From: Mesocentrotus franciscanus
Taxonomy: Eukaryota > Echinodermata > Echinoidea > Camarodonta > Strongylocentrotidae
Assembly (NCBI GenBank): GCA_037976565.1
Contig: CP137675.1
Coordinates: forward strand, 22,259,326-22,323,325
Length of the DNA stretch: 64,000 nucleotides
Reading direction: 5' to 3'
Part shown: positions 53,161-64,000 of the stretch, piece by piece
Numbering within the stretch: position 1 is the stretch's first letter
Layout: every line of letters begins with the position of its first letter
Translations under genes and position numbers: made by a program
Notes under the pieces: generated by a model
What the model was told of the DNA's origin: nothing
Database searches by the model: none
What the model saw: only the letters and a program-made list of their open reading frames with translations

Positions 53161-53985
53161 AAGCCAGAACCATGGGCAGTTAATTATGTATGGGAAACTA
53201 AGGTGAAGTACTGATACAAACATGTGCTATAAATACTTGTAAACGGTGAGATGAATGAAATACTTCCTGGCAATTCATCATCGATTACATTGAAGCAACT
53301 AGGATATGGTTACGTAATGAAAGTAGAGATGATTTCTTGAAGAGGATTTTATTTGCCTTAGATGTTTTTATCGCATTCGGACCTTCCGTTTCAGCCATCC
53401 CTCACTCAACCACGGGAGGTCTAATTTTCTTCGACTTCTTTTTCTTCTTTGTATCCGTACTCTGAGGTCGGGCCGCTAGATCGGGGCAATGACTCTTGAT
53501 TTTAATGACGGGGGTTCCAATTCCTAATCAACCCGATTTAACCCGTAAACTTTTGTTTTTTAAGAGCTAAATTTTGCTCTAAAAAGAGTAGTCAATTTTT
53601 TTTTCAATTATGAGACATGTTGTGCATTTTGATGTCAAGACCGATGAAACTACATGTTGGAACTTAAATTACGAAAGTCTTCAAAACCGTCCTATTCGCA
53701 CGAGTAGCTAGGATACGAATCAGAGGATAAGACATGAACTCGTGTTACTAAAACTGAAATTAAACTTTGAACTTCTATAAAGTATTGATATGTCTCGCTT
53801 ACTTAAATTTGAGACACTAGTCTGTGTATTCTATGAAGAATTTGCTTGTGTTTGTTTTGTGATGTGTACATAATCATTGATTAAAAATTAAAGAGAATTG
53901 CTCGTTCAGTAACCAGTTTAGTTAACGTATTATTGTATTGTATTGTGCTTCAGGTTGTAAGTAGCAGAAATCATCCACGCTTGAT
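53161..53985. other. No gene seen
   Basis: Nothing recognised. Confidence 0.5.
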
Positions 53986-54465
53986 GGTTGGTGATGATGA
54001 CGCTGACGATGATGATGATAAGGACAATAATGATGATGGTAGTGGTGATGATGATGATGATGATGATGAAGATGCCGGGGTTGGGATTCATAAGGAGGAG
54101 GGAATTTAAAGGATGTGAATATTTATGATCAAATTGTCGTTGGTGATGAAATTGATGATGATAGAGACAAGCTCCTGCTGTTGACGATAACAATGACGCT
54201 ATTTTTGCTTGCCATGATATAATTGATGATGATGATGATGATGATGATGGTGGTGATAACGGTGATGATGATGATGATAATGATGATGATGAAGATGATT
54301 ATTATTATAATGATGGTGATGATAAGGATGATGGTAATGACGATGATGGTGATGATGGTGGTGGTGGTGAGGATGAGGGTGATGATGATGGTGATGATAA
54401 TGATGATAATGATAATGATGATGATGATAATGATGATAATGATGATGATTATAAGACGATGACGA
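53986..54465. repeat. GAT-rich microsatellite block
   Basis: (GAT)n with GGT, AAT and GAA variants, interrupted at about 54080-54220. ORFs here (poly-Met, poly-His) are artefacts. Confidence 0.97.
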
Positions 54466-54845
54466 CATTACTGCCATGATAACGATGAAACAGTTGATGG
54501 CGATCCTAATGATTCCCCAAAGCCAAAAATCCAACCTGATCTGTTAGAAAGCGTTACATGTCATGTACAAGAGTTTGCGACCGGGTTATCATCACACAAA
54601 AATTAGTTGAGTTCCGACGGGGCATGATACAGCACACTGTCTGTGGGCTGAGGCCCAGATGATAGGATGAAGCCTCAAGATGTTCTTGGCCAAGACCTTG
54701 ATTATTTCATCAGGAACACCTTAGACAAACATGACTTTCCCCCCTTTTAACACTAATATCAACATAATCAGGGCAGGACAGGTATATGGATTACTCTCAA
54801 TGACGATGCACAAGACTGGATCTCTAAATCTGTTTCTCCGTCTGT
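54466..54845. other. No gene seen
   Basis: Nothing recognised. Confidence 0.5.
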
Positions 54846-54877
54846 CTGCTTGCTCTCTCTCTCTCTCCCTCTCTCTC

Positions 54878-54965
<88 letters not shown>

Positions 54966-55093
54966 ACCCTTCATCCCTGCATCCTATTTTCTGTCAATTT
55001 CTCAAACTAGGTTACTGCAAATGGTTGTCTAACATGAGAAAAAAAGTATGTATACATGTGTGTGTAATCTTGTAATCTGTCTTTACGCCCCAA

Positions 55094-55130
<37 letters not shown>
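54846..55130. repeat. CT microsatellites
   Basis: (CT)n at about 54855-54965 and 55098-55130. Confidence 0.97.
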
Positions 55131-55132
<2 letters not shown>

Positions 55133-56289
55133 GATTTTTTTTTTTTTCGTTCTCTCTCTTTTCTCTTTGTTGCCTACTCTTAGGTATATAATAATTTTCA
55201 TTAAGTCTGCGCATCTAATCAGCGATCATTTACAGTATATATTTCAGGTATCTAATCCTTGGTGTTTCTAGCACAGCTTATTCTCTGCTCTATAAAAATA
55301 AAGATTGAAATATTTCCCAATGCCATTGTCTCAAGAAATAATATTTCTCCATTTTTATTTTTTTCCTTCTCTATAATCTATAAAAATCCTTTCCTTTTCT
55401 CTCAGTAATCGATTTGTCTCCGACACTAATTTCATGTTAACTTTGAGAAAAAAAAATTACAAACGGAATGTACGTATTACCCTATACACGTACAAAAGTA
55501 TTGTATACCCCACTGGGTAAAGAGTTTATCCAATATGAAATAAGACTGGGGGTCTTTATTTCACTTTTGCATCATCTAACTACATCACCTTACAATTCAA
55601 TTCATTTATTTTCCGTTTTCAAACAGAGTTGGCCAGTAAATACAGATATTTACCGGTACATACCGCTTAGCAAATTTTGACAAAAACGGGAAATTACTGG
55701 GAAATAAATTTTGTTTAAACAATACATTTACACAAAACAAAAAACCTTAAGATGTTTAGATTATTGAGTAAATATTATTGAACACCAAAAAGCAATTAGA
55801 AGGTGATTTAATTAAAGGTAGGGGAAATGATGAATGGTAACGCTATGGCAGTCAGGCTATGATGGAGCTATGGCAAGTACCACCTCTGACATGGGCAGTG
55901 CGAATTACACTTTTAATTTGTCTACGTCAATTCCATTCAACTTCAACACATCGCCTTTTATAATAAATTATTATAATATACATGTAAAGTGTACACACCC
56001 TGTAAATATTCAAGTGCTACGTTTTTAAACTAAGCATTATTATATTTCAGTAAATGAATTGTCCCTTGTCACAATTGTCTGCACAGTTTGTATGATTGTC
56101 AGTTTTGACAAAATAGAAGTCGTTAAAAATTATTTTGTGTACATTGCCATTTCAATGGCAATTGATCTTTGTGCATGTTGGTAGAGTTACATGCAAGTCA
56201 ATTCAATTCATCCAGCATTACCACCTGATCATAATAGATAATACAAAAGTTTTATTCAATGACTTCCAATGACTACAGAATGATGAGGA
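55131..56289. other. No gene; short LINE-tail-like ATTCA motifs
   Basis: CAATTCAATTCATTTATTTT near 55596 and TCAATTCAATTCATCC near 56198 resemble reversed LINE tails but are too short to name. Confidence 0.4.
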
Positions 56290-56461
56290 GAAGGAGGGGA
56301 CGAAGGAGATATATGATGATCGTGGTGGTGGTGGTGTTGGTGGTGGTGGAGGAGGAGTAGAACGACGAGAGGATGATTATGACAATATGTTTTATTTCAC
56401 CTGATTGATGAGAAAGCGGGTACTCTTGTAATATTAACATACTAGATTAATCCCTCCCTCC

Positions 56462-56492
<31 letters not shown>

Positions 56493-56700
56493 TCCTCCTT
56501 TTCTCCTTTCGTTCCCTCCTTCCCTCCTTCCCTCCTTCCTTCCCCCTCTCTCCCTCCCTCCCTTTACTCCTTTCTTTCCCTTCTTTCCTTCTTGCGTCCC
56601 TCCTTTCTTCCCTCCTTCCATCCCTCCATCCTTCCCTCCCTCCTTTCCTCCCTGTTTCCTCCCTCCATCACTCCTCCCTACCTTCCCGCTCTCACTCCAC
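56290..56700. repeat. GGT tract and CCTTCCT polypyrimidine tract
   Basis: (GGT)n about 56321-56356; (CCTTCCCT)-type tract 56450-56695. Confidence 0.95.
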
Positions 56701-57604
56701 CACTCATGTTTTGCCATAAAATTCTTCCATTGTTCGCTACGGTAAAATAAAATATGTATCTTGCTCTACTTCGAAAGCAAAATTCCCTATGTCGACGAAC
56801 TTTGATTAGTACACGGAAATGGTCACTCTCACGGACACAAATAGGGTCTATCCGGTTTTGCATATTGCAGTTAATAATGAGCCTAGCTGTTCCTAACCAC
56901 TTCCCCTGAGGGTGTTCTAATTAAGTATCACTATCTCGTTACAGCTCGTTGTAAATATTCCGATCCCCTAATCTGCACTTTAATTGATATTGCACAAACC
57001 ATTTCACGAGCAGGACGACAATATTCGTGTTGCGTCTTCACTGGAACGGAAGTAAGGTGACTGCTGGGATATCCGCGCAATGGGTCATGGGTAATCACTT
57101 GTTGAGCGAAGGTTAGCGATACCTTAGAGGAAGATGAGTGAAATGAAGTCCCTTGGCTATTTAACGGATACCGCTCCGATATTGCTAAATTTCACTATTC
57201 CTTTTAACTCCTTATTTTGTGAGTACATTTTTTTGAGGTAGCCTATTTATTTTTAGAAGTCCTGACCCTTTTCTCCCTTTCCCATAATAACTGACACAGT
57301 TTCACCACTTGTAATGTTACCCTTTCAGGAACAGTTATTAATATTTTTTGTTACTTCAGTATAATGTTAATTCTAATTTTAGATTTTGAACAGCGTAAAA
57401 ATAAAATCGTGTCATTAAAAGCATGATTACGAGGTCCTCTTTCGAAACGATGTTTAGCTTAGAAAGACAGTATTGCTCTCAAAATGTCAGTCTTCCTCCC
57501 AAAGACCAACTTAAAGTTCTTTTCTTTTAATAGGGTATGAACAATTCGTGGTCTGAAAAAGAAACTGCGAGAGATATAAGGGAGTGCGTTTGCTTAGATG
57601 AACT
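56701..57604. other. No gene seen
   Basis: Nothing recognised. Confidence 0.5.
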
Positions 57605-57884
57605 GGGGGGTGTTTCACAAAGACTAAGATCGACTTTAAGTTGGACATAAGTATAACAGGCTGTTCGTGCCATTGTTTTCTCTCATCATTTACTGGCACT
57701 GGTCTTTCACGGGACGTACAAATCATGGTAAAAAATCTACAGAACTTACATTTTTTGATAATTCATTATTGAAGGAAAAAATATTATCTAAAGATCATAA
57801 TGGTGAGAGCAAACAATGGCACGAACGGCCTGTTATACTTAAGTCCAACTTAAAGTCGATCTTAGTCTTTGTGAAACACCCCCC
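57605..57884. mobile_element. Foldback MITE (GTGTTTCACAAAGAC family), copy 2
   Basis: Long inverted ends: GGTGTTTCACAAAGACTAAG and ATCGACTTTAAGTTGGACAT lead inward, with the complement at the right end. The interior ACTTACATTTTTTGATAATT matches the complement of copy 1. Confidence 0.85.
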
Positions 57885-60088
57885 AGGATGCTCAAAAGCA
57901 AAACTGTTTTTTTCTTTCTATAGTGTGAAATAATTCCTCTCTCAGAAATCAAATTCCACGAATTGTACAAGCCCTTCTCGAGATAAACACGATCATTTAT
58001 ACGTTTGTTTCTTGTTTATCGATTTCAATTTCCCACATTATAAGCCTCGATAAAGTACATTTCTGATGGGTAGCAAAGGAAATACAGCAATACAACCAAA
58101 AAGTAGTACTCTGATTTCCTACATACATAATTACGTTTGTTTGAGGACGCACGAAGCAGTTTTGTTTGTTTGTTTGTTTGATTGTGTGTTTTTTGTTGGT
58201 TGGTTGGTTGGCAGTTTATTTGTCTTGTTTGTTGATTGTTGTTGGTCGTTTTTTTTTAAATGACCATTACCATTTTATGTTATAGAAAGCATGAAAAGGG
58301 ACACATCAGAGTTGAACTATTGCGTTATCTGCTATTTCTACCAAAAGACAGGATTGTCTCTACTATTCAAAATTCTTGTCCATACCAGAAACAGCCTTGA
58401 TCGCAGTGCATCATGAGAAAAGACGCAGTTTCTCTTCTTTTAATCATCACCTGACCTTGTCCTAGATGTATAATAGCGGCACGATATATTTGTTTTACGA
58501 GGCTGGTTTCAGAAATAACCTTAATTTGTCAGCGTCTAGACCTTCAAATCTTTGTTCTTAACCTGAACAAAAATGGTATGGTCTTGGGGGACATGGGGAC
58601 GACCAAGTAGGAAGATCCTGATTTCCATTCTCAAACGAACTTGACCCCCTAGTTTCTTCCTAAATGTACACCCCTTTTGTGTACTTGACGGCCGCTTTCA
58701 AGTTCGCGTTAAAAATAACACTTCTGTAAATAGACAGAGTAATTTTGTCGGTGTTTGTTCTTGAACGCTTATGAGTAAAAGTCGAGAAGGTCTGACGCGT
58801 GTTCGATATAGTGCTGAGTAATAAAAATAATACCAATAATAACAATTACAACATTAATGAGCACATGCCCATCCCAAAGGAGGCTTAAGGCGCTTAGCAA
58901 AGTAAATACACTTGCATGTTAAGAGAATTAAAACTTTCATTATTTCATTGAAGAAAGCAATATATAGTAATATACTCGTAAAAAACAGCCTTTATCGTCA
59001 TTTTTATTAGACATGATCGTATTAAGACAGGGACGAATATGTAAAGGGGTGGGGCACAATTCCGTACAATTGCTTACAAGCAAAAATAAACGTTATCAGA
59101 TTTTTCAGGTGGTTCTTTTTCTTTTCTTTTTTTGTTTTGTTTTTCATTTACGATATAGAAGCACTGGGCCGATTGTTGCCCCCAAGAAAATCTGGAAGTG
59201 CGTAATGACCATGTTTAATAACACCAAGACCAAGACCATCTGTGATAGCCAGAAATGTCACATCCCTCGTTACCGTTGGCATTGTATTGCTAAGGGGGCT
59301 TATTAATACCTTGTTAGATTCATACAGAGGGTCTTCAATCACCCCTAAATTGAAACAAGTCCGATTAGGGGAAAGAAAAACCAAATTAATAGGTAGCTAA
59401 AAATGCCCCCAACTTAATTAGATAGGACACGGATTTCTGGCAAACGTGAAATAATCTGACCTCAAGAGTATTTTTGGCAAGTGATGAATGATTACCTTGA
59501 TTGACTGATGATTTAATAAATAAACCAATTGTTCATGCCACGGTGCCACATTAATTAATCTGTGATTATATTGTGTGTTATTACGCTCTTCAAAATAATT
59601 TATATCATTATGTAAACATTACAATTTTCGAGTATTTGTTAATATGGAAATAAATTGAAGAAAAATTAATGTTACTTTGAAGTGAATCGAAGTGAATTGA
59701 AAATAAGACATATAAGCGTTTGAAATGAAAACGATATTAGAAACCTGTACATGTATTTGAATAATTTTCGATCTATTTTAATATACATGTTTGTGTATTA
59801 TGGCTATCTGGCGTAGAGGTTTCCCCAAAAGGGCATAGTCTCTATACATACTTGAATGCTCGTAACTGAGCTCAATGTTGCTATGCAATAGGAATTATAA
59901 GTCGACAGCATTCTCGGCCATGAGAAATATCATTTCCTCTAACTTGAGAACTAAATATCAAAATTTGTCTTTTTACAGGCAACACCAACAATTTTAATTT
60001 ATGTAAACATCCCTATACGTACAAAGGACACTATGTTGTGTTCTATCAAATCTCGAAGATATGGTCATAACAATGTAGGCCTATATAT
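57885..60088. other. No gene seen
   Basis: TTTG microsatellite-like run at about 58158-58180 and GGTT run near 58197. GGAGGCTTAAGGCGCTTAGC (58879) resembles a dispersed-repeat fragment. Confidence 0.45.
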
Positions 60089-60413
60089 CAGTGGCGTAGC
60101 TACACGGTGCACGGGAGACGTGCATCACCCCCAACGAGTGGTGGAAAACAAATAAAAGGGAAAAGGGCAAGGAAAGTGAGAAAGGCAAAGGGAAAGGGAC
60201 GATAAAGGAAGACCCTTCGGCACCCCCCCCCCTCCAATAATCAGTATAGAGAAGCCTTGCAAAATCACAAATTCAAATTCAAATTCTAAATCAATTGATC
60301 ATTATTCATTTCAGGATTAACATTTCAAGTTCGATGTTAGGCCGATGCCCCCGCCCATCACGGCCTTATCGTTCAGGTGTCCCCTTAATTGAAGGATTCA
60401 CGCAACGCCACTG
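60089..60413. mobile_element. CAGTGGCGTAGC-ended MITE
   Basis: Ends CAGTGGCGTAGCTACACGG and (complement) CAGTGGCGTTGCGTGAATC; flanking 8-mers CTATATAT and TATACACA do not match exactly. Interior purine tract and C-rich run. Confidence 0.6.
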
Positions 60414-62034
60414 TATACACATCATATACATCATGTTCATGGCGTAGCCACGGTAGCAGCCCAAATGACGAAGCCCAAATCTGTTACAAAGTGTCAATGA
60501 GAACGGCACCCAGCTCTCTGGGCGGAGTGTCGCCTTTCGACCCCCGCCAAAGCGCCAGCTAGATTAACGAGGTACGCAGGCATGTTAACAAGTTGCAATT
60601 CCTGTCAATTTCCTACAAAGCATAGTCGTAATTATGAGTTAGATACGTCTTTAATCGTTCAGCTGATTAGCTTCCACTTACAATCATTAAAGATTCGTCA
60701 CTATTCGTGCCTATGATTCATCATGATTACAAGGGGCTCCACTGGAAAACTGTTCACAAAGGCACGACTTTCTGTTTTGAAAATAATTGTGGACAGATTA
60801 TTATGACAATAATAATGTTACGCTTTGTGTTTATTTACCATTTGAATTCGTTTGAATGATTATTTCCTTTTTCCTCTTGAATTTCATTTTTTTTCTTATT
60901 CAAATCTAAACGCAGTTGAGTATGAATGTAGTTCAAATCATTTTAAGGTGTGCTTTATTACGGGGTCACGGAGGCACATCCCCGGAGGAGGGGGGGGGCA
61001 GAGAGAAAAATGAAGGTAAGGACTCTCTCCAGCATCCTCCTCCTAACCGGTAGCCCATGTTGGCAGTGTATATATATATATATATATATATATCTCAGGA
61101 CGCTAGTTTAGGAGCTTTCTAGAGCTATTTTTCAAGTTTCAAGTGATGGAACAAACTTTGTTGTCGTATCCGTCCTACCCGTCCCCCTGCTCCCTCCCAG
61201 AAAGTAACATTAGACTCGACAGTTTCTTTGACTTTGTATACATTTTTTCTACCATTGTTATCTGTTTGTACTTTTATTTTGTATTGAAACCCAACCTCAA
61301 GTTTTGGTTGCAATAAAGAAATAATAATTAATAATACATCGCAAATATAAATTATCACTGCGGAGGAATCCACGAGGGCCAAGGGTGTAGGGACGAATGA
61401 AAGAAAATGTGTACGAGGGCGAAAACGAAAGAGAAAACGTTAGCCAAAATTAAGAAACATATAGGGTATATATATTTAAAGTGTTTCCAGAGACAGAGGC
61501 ATTGAGAGGGAGAAAGAAAACATTCAGCAATGAATTTAAACAAAGTTGTATCTTTCCTTCTCTACCCTTTTTCATCATTTATAAGCCTAATCTTTCTACA
61601 AGAAAAAAGGTGTCCTATTCATAGATTAGTTCTACAATATTAAACATTTTGTTAATAAAAAAAAAGCTGTTTAAAACACATTGTGATGTTATCCGGAAAG
61701 ACATTTACTTTCAAGACCTAGATTTTATGTAAGATATCGATTAAATCCCAAGTCCCAATTCATTTGTAAACAAATTTATTGATCGCAAAAAGAAGATTTC
61801 AGTTTGATTTCATAATTTTCGTTGTTAACAAATTTAGATATTTCACTACTTTCTTGAAAAGCTTTTTATTTGAGCAAAGAATGAACAACATGTTATGTGT
61901 TAAAACATAATAACACCTTTAACATGAAGGACAAGGATATTGGGGACTACAATGGATTCAGACTTTTCTGCTAATGAAATTAATTACTGCGAGACATTTT
62001 GTTTTGTTTTGTTTTGTTTTGCTTGTAATTAAGC
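60414..62034. other. No gene; AT microsatellite at 61069-61093
   Basis: No coding motif seen; (TTTTG)n near 62000-62020. Confidence 0.5.
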
Positions 62035-62192
62035 AACCAGGGGACCGACCGCTTAAAGTCCTCTCCGAAGGGCTTGGTAATGAGGATTGTTAATGCCTTA
62101 GAGCAAAATAATGTACTAGAGCATCGACTGGATTTCGAACCCGGGACCTCCCGAGTACGAGACCATTGCTTACCACTGAGCTATCGAGCCTC
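62035..62192 (-). mobile_element. tRNA-derived SINE (Thr-like), copy 2
   Basis: Minus-strand head with A-box TAGCTCAGTGG, loop CTCGTAC (CGT) and B-box GGTTCGAAATCC, then the body GAGAGGACTTTAAGCGGTCG. A 2- to 3-base loss in the D-arm (GTAAGCAATGG) distinguishes it from copy 1. Confidence 0.8.
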
Positions 62193-62695
62193 CTACGTTC
62201 ATTACGATCCAGACAATAAAGAGAGTTTTTATATTCTTTAATGGAGTTTTGTACGTTTCAAAGCTGGAAATGATTCTAACGTTGTCAAGAGCAAAGTCTT
62301 CACAGAAAGCATGCGTGAGGATTCAAAAAAATAATGGAAATACAGCTGTTGAAAACGACAAAGAAATGACCCGTGTTCTATACTAATCAAATTAAACCCG
62401 ACCTTGCATAGGACTAATGAAAACTTAGACCTCAGAATAACTTCCTTTGTTAAACCGTATTTTGTAATAATAGTCGGGTTTAAATTTAAGTTGAAGACGG
62501 GCCTTTATCAATAATTTGTGCTAGGGTCATGAAACCGATGACTGTCGAATCATTCTCGCAATACCATCGAGCACTCAACCGGCGAAATATTATACAAATC
62601 TTATTTAATCCATTGTCCTAGATTTTGGGAACGTAACGTAGCGCGTTCAACCGATCAATAATTTTACGATTGAGGTACATTTCCGCTAAAATTCT
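62193..62695. other. No gene seen
   Basis: Nothing recognised. Confidence 0.5.
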
Positions 62696-62849
62696 ATATG
62701 ATTTTCAGTCCGAGGATTAGTAGTCTGTGCTTGTTTGCAGTAAGTATGGAATACGGGCGGGTCCGGTCGGTTGGTCTCCAGACTAAGCCTTCAAAATTAG
62801 TTTTTTTTTTCACAATCAGAAGAAAATTACTTGCATACATTTTCTACAT

Positions 62850-63290
62850 AGGTCATAATCCTGACCGTGATGGCTTCTGCACTCTAGGGAACAATCTGCC
62901 ACAGGACATTCGGGATGCTCCTACCCTGCAAATCTTCAAGAACCTCTTAAAAACACACCTCTTTCATCCAGTCATCTTAATTCAATTTGATATGTTTGTA
63001 ATAGTGTAGAGTATCCAGTAAATAATGTTTTGATTTGCTTTATTATATTCTGCTCTGTCCTGTAAGCCTATTACTTTGTTCTCGTCTTACTTTTTTGTAG
63101 TTTATTTAATTCATTTTGTTATTTTCACGGACCTACAATTAAATGTAATTTGATAATTTCTTATTTATATTCTTATTCTTTTGTATATTGTATTTTTTCC
63201 ATTCATTTACAGTTATTGTCTCAATAAACATTTCTATATTTGCAATTGTAATTTTCTTTTAAAATAAAGTTATCAACATTCTACACTAGT
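62850..63290 (+). pseudogene. LINE RT C-terminal fragment plus 3'UTR
   Basis: Encodes LGNNLPQDIRDAPTLQIFKN and LLKTHLFH, the conserved end of jockey/CR1-type LINE proteins, then stop at 63007-63009 and an AT-rich 3'UTR with AATAAA-type signals (63223, 63262). Confidence 0.8.
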
Positions 63291-63305
63291 TTGTAAAGTG
63301 CATAT

Positions 63306-64000
63306 GGACTTCAGTTCAGTTTTCAGTTTTAGTTTCTTTTATTTCACATGAAAAACAATACATTAACCAAATATAGCATATTAACAAAATTGATATTCAT
63401 GAACAATAAAGACATCTACACAGCATAAGTTTGTATTGCATTTACACTAGATAAATTCAAAATTCGAGTTAAAAAAAGAACTTAATAAAGAGCATGGCTT
63501 GTAGAGTTTAAGTTCCTCAAAATCATATTGACACAATGTCATTCATTAATAGGTAGAAGTATAAAAATTAAAAAGAAAAAAGAAAAAAAGCAAGTATCAA
63601 GTATAGCAAAGAGAAATAGGAAGAGAAGGTTAAGAATGGGAGTCAGAAGAAGAATGAGAAGATAGAAGAGTCGGGAGTCACAGTCGGGAAAAAATAGAAT
63701 AGTAGTGCATTACACGTATAAATTCTATAATTATTATAGAATTTATACGTGTAATGCACTATAATATTGGTTTTGTTAATATTATATTCAAAGAGAGTTT
63801 GTTTGCCTGGATCCATTCATAAATAAAAGTAAGTTCATAGTTAACAGTATCTAGTAAAAGTTGTGGGTCACGATGAGATAAAAATATGTTAGTGTCATTT
63901 AATTGCAAATAAGATTAATGACTGGATGGTAGATGCACTTTAAAGACCATTTATATATAAATAAAGAGCAGCGGGCCGAGTAACGACCCTTGTGGTACAC
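63306..64000 (-). pseudogene. LINE fragment: RT motif 5-region and 3' tail, broken by a palindrome
   Basis: On the minus strand from the right edge: VPQGSLLGPLLFIYI, then DTNIFLSHRDPQLLLDTVN and YEWIQANKLSLN, as in CR1/L2/jockey-type RT. Protein similarity stops near 63780. A long palindrome follows (63703-63763), then 3'-tail-like sequence ending AAACTGAACTGAA near 63306. It continues beyond the window. Confidence 0.8.

Noticed and set aside
54199..54534. His-rich or Met-rich ORFs
   Set aside because: Translation of a GAT microsatellite.

Overview
This 64 kb window is eukaryotic nuclear DNA from a draft animal genome. It is AT-rich, has one run of exactly 500 Ns, and its genes are split by GT-AG introns. 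It is full of microsatellites, foldback elements, tRNA-derived SINEs and decayed LINEs. The repeats (a Tx1/L1-like LINE, LINE tails ending in ATT or ATTCA-type repeats, tRNA-Thr-like SINEs, CAGTGGCG-ended hAT-type elements) and the domain mix (EGF + YWTD propeller, large Ig-superfamily receptor) suggest a marine invertebrate deuterostome, most likely an echinoid. That is recognition by eye, not a database match.

The left 25 kb holds a small gene cluster, all on the minus strand. I assembled the best member (gene B, 25326 down to 17058) exon by exon from splice sites and reading phase. Nine exons give an uninterrupted 447-residue secreted protein: signal peptide, an unfamiliar Cys-rich domain, one EGF module, a Ser/Thr linker and a six-bladed LDLR class-B (YWTD) propeller. 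A paralogue (gene A, 2280 down to 854, running off the left edge) has the same first three exons, with the same odd layout: the initiator ATG is the last codon of exon 1 and a 61-nt exon encodes most of the signal peptide. Between them lies a second copy of gene A's 5' end (A', about 9586-11575). It has lost the Cys-domain exon by a deletion starting in a CA microsatellite, and its exon-2 splice acceptor is damaged.

A and A' are separated by the gap and by a 4.9 kb block (about 4557-9425) of 54+58 bp dimeric satellite. This block has been invaded by at least four transposable elements with readable target duplications and by one apparently templated insertion.

The middle (25-46 kb) is mostly repeats: a 1 kb inverted duplication whose partner is at 12-13 kb, two opposed 15-bp minisatellite arrays, a frameshifted Tx1-like LINE (31.6-35.7 kb), a tandem 420-bp duplication, SINEs and a long trinucleotide block.

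The second clear gene (plus strand, 47041-48891) has an intronless CDS for a 616-residue type I membrane protein with Ig-like domains and a long Pro- and Tyr-rich cytoplasmic tail. A TATA box lies upstream and an ATTAAA downstream. The remaining 15 kb has no convincing gene. It holds microsatellites, foldback elements, a SINE and two converging LINE 3' ends at the right edge.
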